Positions 10,230-22,700 of a stretch of 64,000 bases of DNA are shown one piece after another. This DNA is from Candidula unifasciata. Taxonomy: Eukaryota; Mollusca; Gastropoda; Stylommatophora; Geomitridae. Where the stretch lies: the NCBI GenBank assembly GCA_905116865.2, contig CAJHNH020000846.1, positions 22,501-86,500 on the forward strand, given 5' to 3'. The position numbers were made by a program, and so were the translations under genes. Numbering within the stretch: the stretch's first letter is position 1; every line of letters begins with the position of its first letter. A model generated the notes under the pieces. That model was not told the DNA's origin. It did not search any database and was given only the letters and a program-made list of their open reading frames with translations.

Positions 10230-11080
10230 TAGGGCAGTGTTCCTCTATCAGCATAAACAACATGGATGAAAGCTGAAAGGATGCCCATTATGGGAAAACA
10301 AGTCTACTGGACGTAAAACCCAAACTGATAATTGGGTTCTGGAATGTAAGAATCGTGTCTGAAACGGCCAAAACCGCCCAAGTAATTATTCAAATACAAA
10401 ACTATAAACTTCTTGGAATCAGTGAAATCAGGTGGAGAGGTTTTGGACAGTTCACGACAGGTACAAGAGAGACCATAATTTATTCTGGAAGGGATGATAA
10501 CCTACATTCTTCAGGCGTGGCATTCATTTAAAAAAAGGCATACACAAACATTTCATAAAGTGGCATCCAATCAGCGAAAAGAATTATGACATCACGATTC
10601 AATGGGAAACATGCTAAACTCACTCATCCAATGCTACGCACTGACTAATGAAGCTGAAGACGAAGATAAAGAAACATTTTTCTCGAGATTGTAGAAGGTG
10701 GTTAATAAAGTTCCAGCTCATGGTATTATATGCATTATGTGAGATCTCGATGCAAAAGCTAGAAACAACAATATGGTCACAGAACTATCAAAGGAAACGC
10801 CATAATGTAGTATAATTAATTACAATGCAGACAGACTGAGCTACTTCTGCACAGCGAATGGACTAAACCCCATTTCCTCACAAAAACATGCACAAGCTTA
10901 CATGGATATCCCCAAATGGAAGAGATGTAAACCAGATCAACCATTTCATGGTTAAAAGAAAATGGTGTGGGTCCCTACTTAGATGTGCGTGTCAAAAGAG
11001 GATCAGGTGTGGGTAGCGATCATCACCTGGTAGTTGCACTACTGCGACTGAAACTCAAGAAAATGCACACACAAGCTAAG
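10230..11080 (+). pseudogene. LINE apurinic-type endonuclease, degraded
   Basis: Shifting frames give IIGFWNVRIVSETAKTAQV, LLGISEIRWRGFGQF, and near the end VRVKRGSGVGSDHHLVVALL-like text. The GxWNVR, SExRW and SDHHLV blocks are the N-terminal, catalytic Glu and catalytic His motifs of APE-like LINE endonucleases, of the group often mislabelled craniofacial development protein 2-like. Several stops and frameshifts break it. It starts about 90 bases after the preceding LINE tail. The linker of the same element continues at 11946 after a foreign insert. Confidence 0.75.
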
Positions 11081-11276
11081 TCACAGACCTCACGCTACAA
11101 TGTCATGTATTCGGAACCTAGAAACCACACCACGAAAAACGGATAAGCTGGTGCTGCATTTTTTCTCACAGAATGATGGTAGTAGACTTAAGTCACACCG
11201 TGAATCTGGTATTGATAACTTTAAATACTCAATTTCTGATTTGAAGAAGGAACTGAACATTTCACATGTTAGCAAA

Positions 11277-11945
11277 TTAGGTATTACCAATTGCCTGATC
11301 TGAACAATGTTTCTTATTGGTTAGCGTATTAATAGCCTTCCAAATATGGGCACTGTTTGTTTTATCTTTGATTATTCTATTAAAATGATCTTTCTTGTTT
11401 TTACGAACTTCATATTGCACTTTATTTCTTAATTTGCCATAGGCAATACAGTTGTTATTTATGTGTGCCGTATCCCACTCTCTCATAATTTCTAGAACTG
11501 CACTAGTTATCCATGGTGGCTTAGTTTGGCTTTTTACTCTAACTTCCTTAACTGGTACATGTTTATCAAAAACACCGTAGACTGTTTTAGCCCAATAGTC
11601 TAAAGCGTCATCAGGTTCAGGAAGTTGATAAACATGATTGAGCTGTACATTTTGCAAGTCGCGTAAAAACAAATCCGGGTTGAAGGTTTTAAAACATCTA
11701 AATGTAATAGTCAAATGCTTATTTTTAGGAGCTCTAAATTTACCTTTTGACCAGGTAATGTATAGGGGATATTGGTCGCTGACTGCACTAGCAGGAACAG
11801 TACATTCACTAATATTTGTTGGACAAGACACGTAGATGTGATCGAGTATAGTTGAGGTGGTTTCTGTCACTCTCGTGGGCCGGTTGATTAGTTGTTTAAA
11901 GTTACAGGATAGGATAATATCCAGCGAAAAAGAGCCTAATAAATC
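11277..11945 (-). pseudogene. CR1/Jockey-like LINE endonuclease end and linker
   Basis: On the - strand the frame reads NFKQLINRPTRVTETTSTIL, LDHIYVSCP, SDQYPLYITW, then KPPWITSAVLEIMREWD and HIWKAINTLTNKK. This is the last part of a LINE endonuclease (the usual SDH is SDQ here, a lost catalytic His) followed by the spacer toward RT. It lies in the opposite orientation between the endonuclease (10230-11080) and linker (11946-12265) of another LINE. Bases 11081-11276 are uncertain. Confidence 0.8.
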
Positions 11946-12265
11946 GCACTAAATCTGAACGTCAGAAATAGAAACTAACGTTAGAATACAGTGAACTAAA
12001 TAGAATGGTAAAGAAAAGGGCCAGATCTGACAAGAGGAGATTTGTGGAAAATCTAGCAGACACAGCAGAAAATGCTTCTAAAGCACATGATCTACAAACC
12101 CAACATATAATCACCCAACACATTTGTGGAAACATAGACAATTATCACAGCGTGCTCGTTAGAGATAAGCAAGGCAAATTGCTTACCACAGAACACAAAC
12201 AAAACATCCAGTGAACTAAACACTTCTCTAACCTCCCGAGTATACCTGATCCTGAACATTCCCCA
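11946..12265 (+). pseudogene. LINE endonuclease-RT linker, unit A copy
   Basis: The frame from 12005 reads VKKRARSDKRRFVENLADTA then an NYHSVLVRDKQGKLLTTE block, the basic linker that precedes the RT domain in APE-type LINEs (KxxARxDKRxF...RDKxGxLLT). It continues the element begun at 10230. A second copy, lacking the first part, is at 23796-23995. Confidence 0.75.
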
Positions 12266-12386
12266 GATAATCTGTGGCACAGTCGTGCCTATACATCCCC
12301 CAAGAAATAGATGTGCCTTATTCGGCCAAGTTGAATGAATATAGCTCGTAGCTCTCTTCAATCGTATGCAAGAACAAGGCCAGTGA

Positions 12387-13014
12387 TGTAACAATTACAC
12401 AAGAGTTGGTTTATTCACAATATTCTCGTCACACAGACTTCATAAATTCAATAAGCAATAGTATATGAAATGTTTGTTATCTTGTAACTATATATTCTTA
12501 TGTCTCTCTACGAGTTACTCAATCACTGTTCTAGCTAAACTCAAATTTTAGCATATCCTTCTAACGAAGTACAGTACTAGTTTTCTTCTAACCGGTTTCT
12601 CTCGCGGTCCAGAACTAACTGTCTTCTCAAGCGGTTTCGGGGCTCACTCTCCTCTCGAGCGGTTCCGGGGCTAACTAACTTCTCAAGCCCCTGGCTCTGA
12701 CTTTATTCTCCTGCTTTCCCGCTCTTTCTGGCGTACCTTCTCAATCACTCCCCTGTCACCTGTCTTTGGTGGTCACGTTTGGATGAACGTATCTCTTCAG
12801 CTGGTCACAGCTCACGGGCACTCGTCGAATGTTTCATCCCTCACTGTCAGGTGTCATGGCGGTTATCATGAAGATGTTCTGCATAGTTGGCTAGGCCATG
12901 GCTTTCTAATCACCCATGTCTGTCATTTCACACAGTGATGGATTAGTACGCCGTGTGGTGGTCTGAAATGTATGCTTTGTTCATTTAACTCCTTTCTGCC
13001 TATATTTCATTACA
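12387..13014. other. Unit A-specific block, possible solo LTR
   Basis: Bases 12270-13016 are missing from unit B, where CCAGATATT joins directly to CAACCAGCC. Within it, 12387-13014 starts TGTAAC and ends TTACA, with short inverted ends, and holds no protein frame, which would suit a solo LTR. I could not find a convincing target duplication, so a deletion in unit B is equally possible. Confidence 0.3.
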
Positions 13015-13381
13015 AATCAACCAGCCTCTCAGGACCTTAACATTGTAAGAATAAGAACTCCACACGGGAGCATGCACAACAAGGGTCAACCGGTCATCAG
13101 TAGATGTTTTGGCCCATTGCTTCCTTAAACAATTTCGGAAAGTGGGCCGACCTTGGTCAAGAAGCTAGGCCCCAAACTTCTCCTGATGCGCTACATCGGA
13201 CTCGATAGGGACAGGACGATATGGTGATTTTGCAACAGGTCCTGTGAGATTTGGTGTTATACTGTCGCTGCCGTAGCAAATTAAATCAGTTGATTACCTT
13301 CATGATCAGAGTGACAAGCAAATGGTTGGTTCATCGGACAATTAATAGACTGGCATTTGGCAGAGAGACACCGGTAGACAT

Positions 13382-14190
13382 TTATCGGACACATTGGCTT
13401 TTAAGGGATAAGACGTTCTTTTTCACTAGGGACCCCGACCAGTCTACCGAGGCCCATCCCCACACGTCGTTCCGTTGCGTCCAGAGCCAGCTCGAAGCGC
13501 TTTCAGCAGCTTCGCCCAGTTGTGTTAGTGACCGATTGCGCTCGTTTCCTCGCAAGCCCAGCTGCTTAAGCACATTGTACGTAGAGGTGGAGATAAGACC
13601 TCTTGCACCTACCTCGACAGCGAAGATTTTTACTGCGCACGCTTCGTCTCTCCACAGACCGGCCACGAACTCATAGTATTTTTGACCGTGGCTTTTGACC
13701 GCCAACTGACATTCCCGTGCCCTAGGCCGCGTCGGTCGGTTTGTGTGTGTAACCCATGAGCTCTTTCAATTTCAGTACTTCTTGAGCAGAGTCTATAACA
13801 TCTAGGACTTTCCATTTCTTACCTGTATATAGAGCGGGCTGGACAGCTGCCACCGTGGTGTCTAAAGACTCTTACCTTGCCGACTCTAAACTTTTCAGAT
13901 ATTTACTTGAACGGAAGTACCAGCTTGGCCAGTTTACAGTGCAGAGTCACATCGGTCAGACATGGCGGTGCCCCAAGCCATTACCTCAAGGCTGTGTTGA
14001 TTTTCCGCTTTATAGTCTCCACTGCAGTCAAGCTAACTTCGTACACGAGCAGCGACCAGAGTCGTTTTGGAATCAACATGAACTGGAGACACCAGACCTT
14101 GAACTTCCCGATTAACCTGCCTCGCAAGCAAGCCATTGATTCATGTATGCGCCAGACTTCCGCTCTGTCAAATAACTACGCTTACTAAAC
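13382..14190 (-). pseudogene. LINE remnant with internal deletion, unit A
   Basis: Read on the - strand from 14190: KFKVWCLQFMLIPKRLWSLL then LVYEVSLTAVETIKRKIN, an RT thumb region; next AQEVLKLKELMGYTHKP; then directly KSHGQKYYEFVAGL, IFAVEVGARGLISTSTYNVL and AESASSWLWTQRN, a C-terminal domain known from LINE-type polyproteins in aquatic invertebrates and fish. In relatives these blocks are separated by a longer cysteine-containing segment, so an internal part is missing. Stops and frameshifts are present. The downstream 13017-13381 is its likely 3' region. Confidence 0.7.
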
Positions 14191-14813
14191 GCGGTCGAGG
14201 CTCTTCACCGGGTTCCTCTAGGTTTTTCGCACGATTACCTCTAAAACGAGTGTAATTTGGCGGAGTTTTTTTTTTTTTTTTAAAGTTTAGTCAATTATCT
14301 GTAAATATGGTAATTATATACTTTGAATCAGTATTTTTTTTTTTTTTTCTGTTTACCGTAAACAGGCAAAAAAAAATTTTTTTTTGTTTAGACTATAATA
14401 ATTTTGTATCAAGAAAATTATTACGAGCTGCAAGCCAAATTTCAACACTTGATACTAAACGGTTACTGAGTTACAGATTTTTAAAGTTGGGCACGACTTT
14501 TGAAACAGACTGTATTTCTCTGTTTCCTTTATCTGCTTTTTTGATTGGTTTTCAATGTTTTTCATCTTCCTATACTCTATTGTTATCCATGTACCCCCAA
14601 AGTGGCCAGGATATACTCCTCCTTGTTGTTGTGGTTTTTGTCCATAACTGTTTTAAGCTGAAACATCAGTTTGGTGCTCTGTGTGTGTTCTCCCCTCCCC
14701 CCCCCCCCCCTACTTTTCCCACATTTATTGAGCTTCATAGTTACAGCTCAACGGATTAATTAGTAAGTCTCCGTAGTGGAATAGTTCTTAGTGGTTACAC
14801 ATGTCCTGACATA
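14191..14813. other. AT-rich spacer with homopolymers, unit A
   Basis: This holds poly-T runs near 14265 and 14333, an A8 run followed by a T run near 14390, and a C run at 14694-14710. It is repeated in unit B (25170-25790) with different run lengths. No gene is supported. Confidence 0.6.
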
Positions 14814-14925
<112 letters not shown>

Positions 14926-15400
14926 ACTTACACACCCACATTTCCACATAACAAGCACACATTTCCCTCCCAACCAGCCTCCCTTCCTCCCTCCCCCTTC
15001 CCACCCACCTCCCCCATCAAATCACTACCACTTATCCATCTCGTGATGTGCCGACCCGTTCTCCAACAGTCACTTCCCATGGCAGCATCCGCACGTAATG
15101 CCCAGAGGAAATGATTTTGTTCGCACTCATCTCCAGTTATAGACATGACTAAGATGCCAGGTTTCCGGAGATAACGAAATCTGTGCCTCGATTGTCTGTG
15201 AAGTTTGACAGAGACCTGGTCAACTTGGAAACACTGACCGCCAACTTAATTTCCGTAAAATCAATGTTCATGTCCGTTACTTCTTTAGTCTCGTTGTTAG
15301 CATGGTCAAGACAAAGAGGCGGAGGGAAAATGGGTGAGCAGATTTAACACACAAATAAATTGCGTGGGATTGACAATTTACTGGATTGAAAATTAAAGAA

Positions 15401-15710
15401 AGTGTGAGGAATTTACCAGACATAAATGTAAAGAGAATGGGAGGGGTGTGCCAGGTAAATATGTACAGAGGGTGTGAGGAATTTACCAGACAAAAATGTA
15501 TAGAGAATGGGAGTGATGTGCCAGGTAAATATGTACAGAGACTGTGAGGAATTTACCACACAAAAATGTAAAGAAAATGGGAGTGATGTGCCAGGTAAAT
15601 ATGTACAGAGAGTGTAAGGAATTTACCAGACAAAGATGTAAAAAGAATGGGAGTGATGTGCCAATTAAATAAGTATAAAGATTGGAATGGATTTACCAGA
15701 TAAAAGAGTT
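15401..15710. repeat. 70-bp minisatellite, unit A (about 4 copies)
   Basis: The motif GAGGAATTTACCAGACAAAA recurs with starts at 15401, 15471, 15541, 15611 and a diverged 15681, exactly 70 bases apart. Each unit also holds GTGCCAGGTAAATATGTACA. Unit B has about 8 copies. Confidence 0.9.
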
Positions 15711-15749
15711 GTGTGTATGGAGGAGGGGGGGGGGTGGGTTTGAAAATAT

Positions 15750-17978
15750 ATTATTAAGTAAAGAAAGAGGAAGAAGAAGGGATTTACCTAATACAGTTGA
15801 GAAAGTAGAGAAATGGAGCGTGTGTATGTATAGCAGATAAATAAGAATGAATATTAAAAAAGAGAGGTGGGGTGTCGCATGACAGAATACACACATCTAC
15901 CGCATTAGACAGGTCCACAGTCTGAACACCCCCAAAATCGTCATTGTAACTATGATATAGGTTAGGCCGACCGTAGTTATATAGTTCGTTTGTTGTGGGG
16001 GAGTCCAGATAAGAAAAATCCCTATCATTCACTCTGATATTGATTCTTTTAGGCTTTTAGTGTCGATTTACACGTTAGGACACATTTTCTACGCCTATTT
16101 AAAATAAATTGTCTGACCACTTCACCGCATACGTGAGCAGGATTCTTACACCAACTGCCGTAGTTGGGGACTGTATTTTTATATGGTCCGGTCTATGAGG
16201 CAGACATATTCCTTTTGTGTTGCCACTTGACCGTTAAAAAGACAAGATTCTTTATTCTCTTTCCATTTATCATGGGTGAGTTTTCATAAGGGTTTTTAAT
16301 TAAATATTTGTGCTCGGGGTGTCTGTGGTGTGGGTAAGTAAGGTCAGCAGATTGATAATGCGAATCTGTTTATCTACGATCCTTGCGATGGAGGACGGCG
16401 AATAGAGCTCCGGATTGGAATGCACTTTAGGCTGACATTTCACGGAGAATTCTTCGAACCGGCCTTCTAAACCTCTTCGGATCAATCAATCCACATATCT
16501 GGAGTGGGTTTATGGTGTTGTTAACTTTGTATGATTAGTTGTTTGCTGTTATTCGGTCTCTGAACTTGGTGAGTCGCTGAACCATTGTGAATGACAAGGA
16601 GCTTTGGGTCAGGCATGACGTCATATCCGCGGTTGCTAGGAGTTGTCGTAACCACAACAAGCTTAGACTGTCGTACTGTTTTCGGAGCATATTTCATTCG
16701 ATCTTAGTTTTGACTTCATCTCCTATCCCTTATCTTCCCTATTAGTGAAAAAGGTATATTAGAAGGGAGGGGAAATAATGGAGATCTGTCTGGCTTTCGC
16801 TACAGGACTGAATTCAGAAACTATTCGAGTTAATGATCTAGTGCTCACTCTGGGAAACTGAATGGATTCCAAGATAGAGGTAACCAACCTTCATGGTTTG
16901 GACTAACCTCAAGTATATCTAAGCATGGGGAGGTGGTAAGGACATTGATTAACTAGGTGCGTTGGGTACGGTTCGCTCATGGGTGTTGCCTTGTGTTTTT
17001 TCAGGATTTCTGAAGATCCAGCTAGCGTCCGTGGACTTAATGTGATCTTCCAGCAACCAACACCAGGGAAGCCGCTGACTTGAGTTGAACAGCCATTACC
17101 CAGTATACTGTACTGTCCGTGAACCATACATCCACCAGTCCTGGATCTTTCTCAGAGAGATCATCAAGTGTAAGGAGTTCTTCTGAGAAGTGAGACTTGG
17201 CAGATTTCCATCTTCGGGCATCCTGAGGAGCTGCAGGATCCTACCAGATAAGTCCGAGTAACACTTTGTAGCGGCTTGACTCCAGTTGTGCCTTCAAAAT
17301 CTGTCTCATCCCTCCCGCCAATGATGATCCTGGAAATGGATGTGTCTATGTAGATAGACTCTTTCTCTAGTGTCAGATTTTCAAAGATTTGAACATTCAT
17401 TTTGTTTCTTCGGGGTACTCTTCGTCTGCCTTGTTATAATGAATTTATTACATTGAAGTTTTAGTTCATCAGTCTTCTTGTTCTTAGAAAAAGTTTCGTC
17501 TTATTGGAATTCATTGTCATAGTCAGAAACGTATTCATGTCTTGTCATATTCACTGTTGTTTACTTGTTTGACTGTGTTTACATTGTTACCAGTCTGGGG
17601 GCAAAATAGTGATGAGGACGTCTGGCCGAGAGGTACCCAAGTGTTCATAATAACCCTGTGGAGTCAGAGCTCGAGTCACCTCATCCCTGAGACAGGTTGA
17701 ATGGAAAGTTTGAACCGAGGGTTAGGACTCTAGACGAACGAGAGCCACCATTCAAAACACTCCTGTCTCAGAGCACCTGAGGGATTTGTGAAAATATTCT
17801 GTTAGTAAAGGTGCGCGACAAAACTGCCATACGACATGGGGCTAAAGAAACGTATAATTAAGTAAAGAAAGAGGAAGAAGAAGGGATTTACCTAATACAG
17901 TTGAGAAAGTAGAGAAATGGAGCGTGTGTATGTATAGCAGATAAATAAGTATGAAGATTACAAAAGAGAGGTGGGGCT
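15750..17978. repeat. 2.1-kb unit A insertion between 120-bp direct repeats
   Basis: A block of about 120 bases containing AAGAAGAAGGGATTTACCTA appears at about 15750-15870 and again at 17854-17978, offset 2104 bases. Unit B has it once (26937-27060), with the left flank of the first and right flank of the second. So about 2.1 kb is extra in unit A. Its contents (15890-17850) show short frames only and no recognisable domain apart from a possible tRNA-like head at 17615. Confidence 0.8.
17610..17830 (+). mobile_element. Possible tRNA-derived SINE
   Basis: GTCTGGCCGAGAGGTACCCA resembles a class II tRNA A-box region and CAGAGCTCGAGTCACC a weak B box. No second copy is visible in the window, so this rests on tRNA-like features only. 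It lies at the right end of the 2.1-kb insert. Confidence 0.3.
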
Positions 17979-18300
17979 AGCCAGAGAATACAAGGAAGAA
18001 GATTGCCAGATAAGTAAATACGAAGAGTAGAACAAGGGGAATAAAGAGGTGGGTTGTTTACCAGATTTATAAGTAAAGAGATTACATAGAGGGTTGATTA
18101 GGAAATTTACAAGATACGTAAATAAAGAGAGTGGGAGAGGAGATTTTACCAAACAAATAAAGGAAAAAGTCTGTGGTGGAAGATTCAACTGATAATTCAC
18201 GGAACCAAGAAGATCTCAAGACAGCTATGCTTTTTTGCCTGTATATAATAAACAAACAAACATATATTGATTTAATAGGTTTTTATAGAAAGTAGTAAAA
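17979..18300. repeat. Degenerate continuation of the 70-bp minisatellite
   Basis: Blocks such as GCCAGATAAGTAAATACGAAG, TTTACCAGATTTATAAGTAAA and TTTACAAGATACGTAAATAAA recur at irregular spacing and resemble the TTTACCAGA and GGTAAATATGTA parts of the 70-bp unit. The same region exists in unit B (27061-27330). Confidence 0.55.
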
Positions 18301-18309
18301 AGATTGTCT

Positions 18310-19035
18310 AGGGCAAAATAAATACCTCACCTTTACAATCGAGGCGACAGCACTAGCCATTCCGTCGTCAATCATTAGGCTCAAAGACACCCGTGCCTAC
18401 ACCCCAAAAGTGGTATAGTAACGGCAGTAACTGGCAGTTTTGCAGTAGAAAGATAGAAGGACACACTCGAAAACATCAAAATCTAAAGCTATAGTTACAG
18501 TGCCGGCAATCGAACCTGTCATCTTCAAATGGCTTGCACGCCTCGCTATGGAAACATACGTACTAAGAACACGACCAACTCGGCACCATAGAAAAGGTGT
18601 CTTTATTGGACGTGTCTATCGTACAGCTTGAAACCCACAATTAAGGAATACGGCCAGAATTAATCTCAAACCATTGAAATGGCATCATCAGTTACAGAAA
18701 TTAATATTTACCAAGCAAAGGTAGAAAAAGAAACACAGCAACAGTTTACAAACACACTAGACCGTAATGCTTTGTCTAGATTGCACGAACATTTAAGAAA
18801 GAGATATGATTGGTCGGTTCTACTGTGTTACACGTCATTCATATAAATAACCTTTGAGGCCTTAGACATATCATTTATATATAAATAGAAAGAAGTAGAA
18901 AGATAGAAGAACACACTAGACAACATTAGAATCGAAAGCTATAGTTGCCGTTCCGGGAATGAAGCCTTACACCTCCAAATGGCGTGAACGCCTTGATATG
19001 GAAACAATTATACTTAGAAAGCGACCAACTGACGT
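18310..19035. mobile_element. SINE-C body and two tRNA-like SINE remnants, unit A
   Basis: The + strand block TCACCT...GAGGCGACAGCACTAGCCAT at about 18329-18362 matches the body of the SINE at 53297. Two - strand tRNA-like pieces follow: 18500-18586 has a B-box-like GGTTCGATTGCC and ends (GTGCCG, CGGCAC) that pair, and 18945-19030 is a diverged relative. Both are preceded by GTAGAAAGATAGAAG. T-arm spacing is not canonical, so they are not tRNA genes. Bases 19036-19700 hold no supported feature. Confidence 0.5.
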
Positions 19036-19704
19036 CCATCGTTATGTGACTTGTAATGTGCGTGTCTGAGGACTACGATAAAACTGTAACGGGCAGCTAT
19101 ATCAGCAGTTATGTTTCTAATGAGCATGTATTTGTGAAAAGTACAGGAAGCTGGCAGATTGATTTCATGAAAGATTTGTGTATTATCTCTTATCGGGAAT
19201 GAGCGGGAAAGTGACACCCAGCCACTTTTCGAAACAATAGAACCAAAACTGTTGTTTGTGGCACCTGATAGTTCCAAAGGCACCTATTGTTCACTGCTGG
19301 TGCATTGTTTAGTAGAATTTTTCGGACACGTAAAAGAGTTCTCATAATTTCTTTCCATTTCTACACATCCAAACATTATATTGTTTCTGTCATTGCCCTT
19401 AAATCTTGCTCTGATGACCACACAACTCTTCTTGTCTTAATGTGGATTCTGAGACTCCATTTTTTGACAGTAAATAAATAGAATTCAATCAATGTCATCT
19501 TTTTAGGCGTATTGTAAAAAAAACACAATCAAGGGAATTTCTGAAATCCGATTATTGAGCCGAAAGGCTCAGACATAGAGGCATGTCTGTAAACCACAAC
19601 ACACCGTGAAAACAATTCTTTTCGGGAAAAGTAGAAAAATAAGAAAACACTAAAACAAATAATTCAAAAATCGAATGTCTATGCTTTGATGATTACTTTG
19701 ATCC

Positions 19705-22700
19705 CTAAAAGCAATTGTAAACCCATATCGTGTTTCACTCTAGAGGTCAGAGGTCATAAGGACATTGTAAACCGATGTCGTGTTTAACTTTAGAGATCAC
19801 AGGTAAATCGTAAACCGGTGTCGTGTTTAACTTTAGAGATCACGGGTAAATTGTAAACCGATGTCGTTTGTAACTTTAGAGATCACGGGTAAATTGTAAA
19901 CCGATGTCGTGTTTAACTTTAGAGAACACGGGTAAATTGTAAATCGATGTCGTTTGTAACTTTGAAGGTCATAGGGTAAATTGTAAACCGATGTCGTGTT
20001 TAACTTTAGAGATCACGGGTAAATTGTAAACCGATGCTGTGTTTAACTTTAGAGATCACAGGTAAATCGTAAACCGATGTCGTGTTTAACTTTAGAGATC
20101 ACAGGTAAATTGTAAATCGATGTCGTGTTTAACTTTAGAGATAACAGGTAAATTGTAAACTGATGTCGTGTTTAACTTTTGAGATCACGAGTAGATTGTA
20201 AACCGATGTCGTGTTTAACTTTAGAGATCACATATAAATTGTGAACTGATGTCGTGTTTAACCTTAGAGATCACTGGTAAATTGTAAACTGATGTCGCGT
20301 TTAACTTTAGAGATCACATATAAATTGTGAACTGATGTCGTGTTTAACTTTTGAGATCACCGGTAAATTGTAAACCGATGTCGTGTTTAACTTAAGAGAT
20401 CACAGGTAAATTGTAAACGGATGTCGTGTTTAACTTTAAAGATCACAGGTAAATTGTAAACCGATGTCGTGTTTAACTTTACAGATCACGGGTAAATTGT
20501 AAACCGGTGTCGTGTTTAACTTAAGAGATCACGGGTAAATTGTAAACCAATGTCGTGTTTAACTTTAGAGATCACGGGTAAATTGAAAACTGATGCCGTG
20601 TTTAACCTTAGAGATCACTAATAATTTGTAAACCCATGTCGTGTTTAACTTTAGAGATCACGGGTAAATTGTAAACCGATGTCGTGTTTAACTTTAGAGA
20701 TCAGAGGTAAATTGTAAACCGATGTCGAGTTTAACTTTAGAGATAACAATTAAATTGTCAACCGATGTCGTGTTTAACTTTAGAGATCACATGTAAATTG
20801 TGAACTGATGTCGTGTTTAACTTTTAAGATCACGGGTAGATTGTAAACCGATGTCGTGTTTAACTTTAGAGATCATAGATAAATTGTAAACTGATGTCGT
20901 TTTTAACTTTAGAGATCACAGGTAAATTGTAAACTGATGTCGTGTTTAACTTTAGACATCACGGGTAAATTGTAAACTGATGTCGTGTTTAACCTTAAAG
21001 ATCACGGGTAATTTGTAAACCCACGTCATGTTTAACTTAAGAGATCACGGGTAAATTGTAAACCGATGTCGTGTTTAATTTTAGAGATCACAGGTAAATT
21101 GTAAATCGATGTCGTGTTTAACTTTAGAGATAACAGGTAAATTGTAAACTGATGTCGTGTTTAACTTTTGAGATCACGAGTAGATTGTAAACCGATGTCG
21201 TGTTTAACTTTAGAGATCACATATAAATTGTGAACTGATGTCGTGTTTAACCTTAGAGATCACTGGTAAATTGTAAACTGATGTCGTGTTTAACTTTAGA
21301 GATCACATATAAATTGTGAACTGATGTCGTGTTTAACTTTTGAGATCACCGGTAAATTGTAAACTGATGTCGTGTTTAACTTAAGAGATCACAGGTAAAT
21401 TGTAAACGGATGTCGTGTTTAACTTTAAAGATCACAGGTAAATTGTAAACCGATGTCGTGTTTAACTTTACAGATCACGGGTAAATTGTAAACCGGTGTC
21501 GTGTTTAACTTAAGAGATCACGGGTAAATTGTAAACCAATGTCGTGTTTAACTTTAGAGATCACGGGTAAATTGAAAACTGATGACGTGTTTAACCTTAG
21601 AGATCACTAATAATTTGTAAACCGATGTCGTGTTTAACTTTAGAGATCACGGGTAAATTGTAAACCGATGTCGTGTTTAACTTTAGAGATCACAGGTAAA
21701 TTGTAAACCGATGTCGAGTTTAACTTTAGAGATAACAATTAAATTGTCAACCGATGTCGTGTTTAACTTTAGAGATCACATGTAAATTGTGAACTGATGT
21801 CGTGTTTAACTTTTGAGATCACGGGTAGATTGTAAACCGATGTCGTGTTTAACTTTAGAGATCATAGATAAATTGCAAACTGATGTCGTTTTTAACTTTA
21901 GAGATCACAGGTAAATTGTAAACCGATGTTGTGTTTAACTTTAGACATCACAGGTAAATTGTAAACCGATGTCGTGTTTAACTTTAGAGATCACATTTAA
22001 ATCGTAAACCGATGTCATGTTTAACTTTAGAGATCACAGATAAATTGTAAACCGATGTCGTTTGTAACTTTAGAGATCACGGGTAAATTGTAAACCGGTG
22101 TCGTGTTTAACTTTAGAGATCACGGGTAATTTGTAAATCGATGTCGTTTATAACTTTGAAGGTCACGGGTAAATTGTAAACCGATGTCGTGTTTAACTTT
22201 AGAGATCACGGGTAAATTGTAAACCGATGCTGTGTTTAACTTTAGAAATCACAGGTAAATCGTAAACCGATGTCATGTTTAGCTTTAGAGATCACGGATA
22301 AGTTGTAAACCGATGTCGTGTTTAACTTTAGAGATCACGGGCAAATTGTAAACTAATGCAGTGTTTACCTTAGAGATCACGGGTAAATTGAAAACTGATA
22401 CCGGGTTTAACCTTAGAGATCACAGGTAATTTGTAAACCTACGTCATGTTTAACTTTAGAGATCACGGGTAAATTGTAAACCGATGTCGTGTTTAACTTT
22501 AGAGATGACAGGTAAATTGTAAATCGATGTCGTGTTTAACTTTAGAGATAACAGGTAAATTGTAAACTGATGTCGTGTTTAACTTTTGAGATCACGGGTA
22601 GATTGTAAACCGATGTCGTGTTTAACTTTAGAGATCACAGGTTTATTGTAAACTGATGTCGTGTTTAACTTTAGAGATCACGTTTAAATCGTAAACCAAT

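Noticed and set aside
18500..18586. Possible tRNA-Ser/Leu gene on the - strand
   Set aside because: The ends pair, but the T-arm spacing is too short and the element recurs in diverged form nearby, so it is a SINE remnant.
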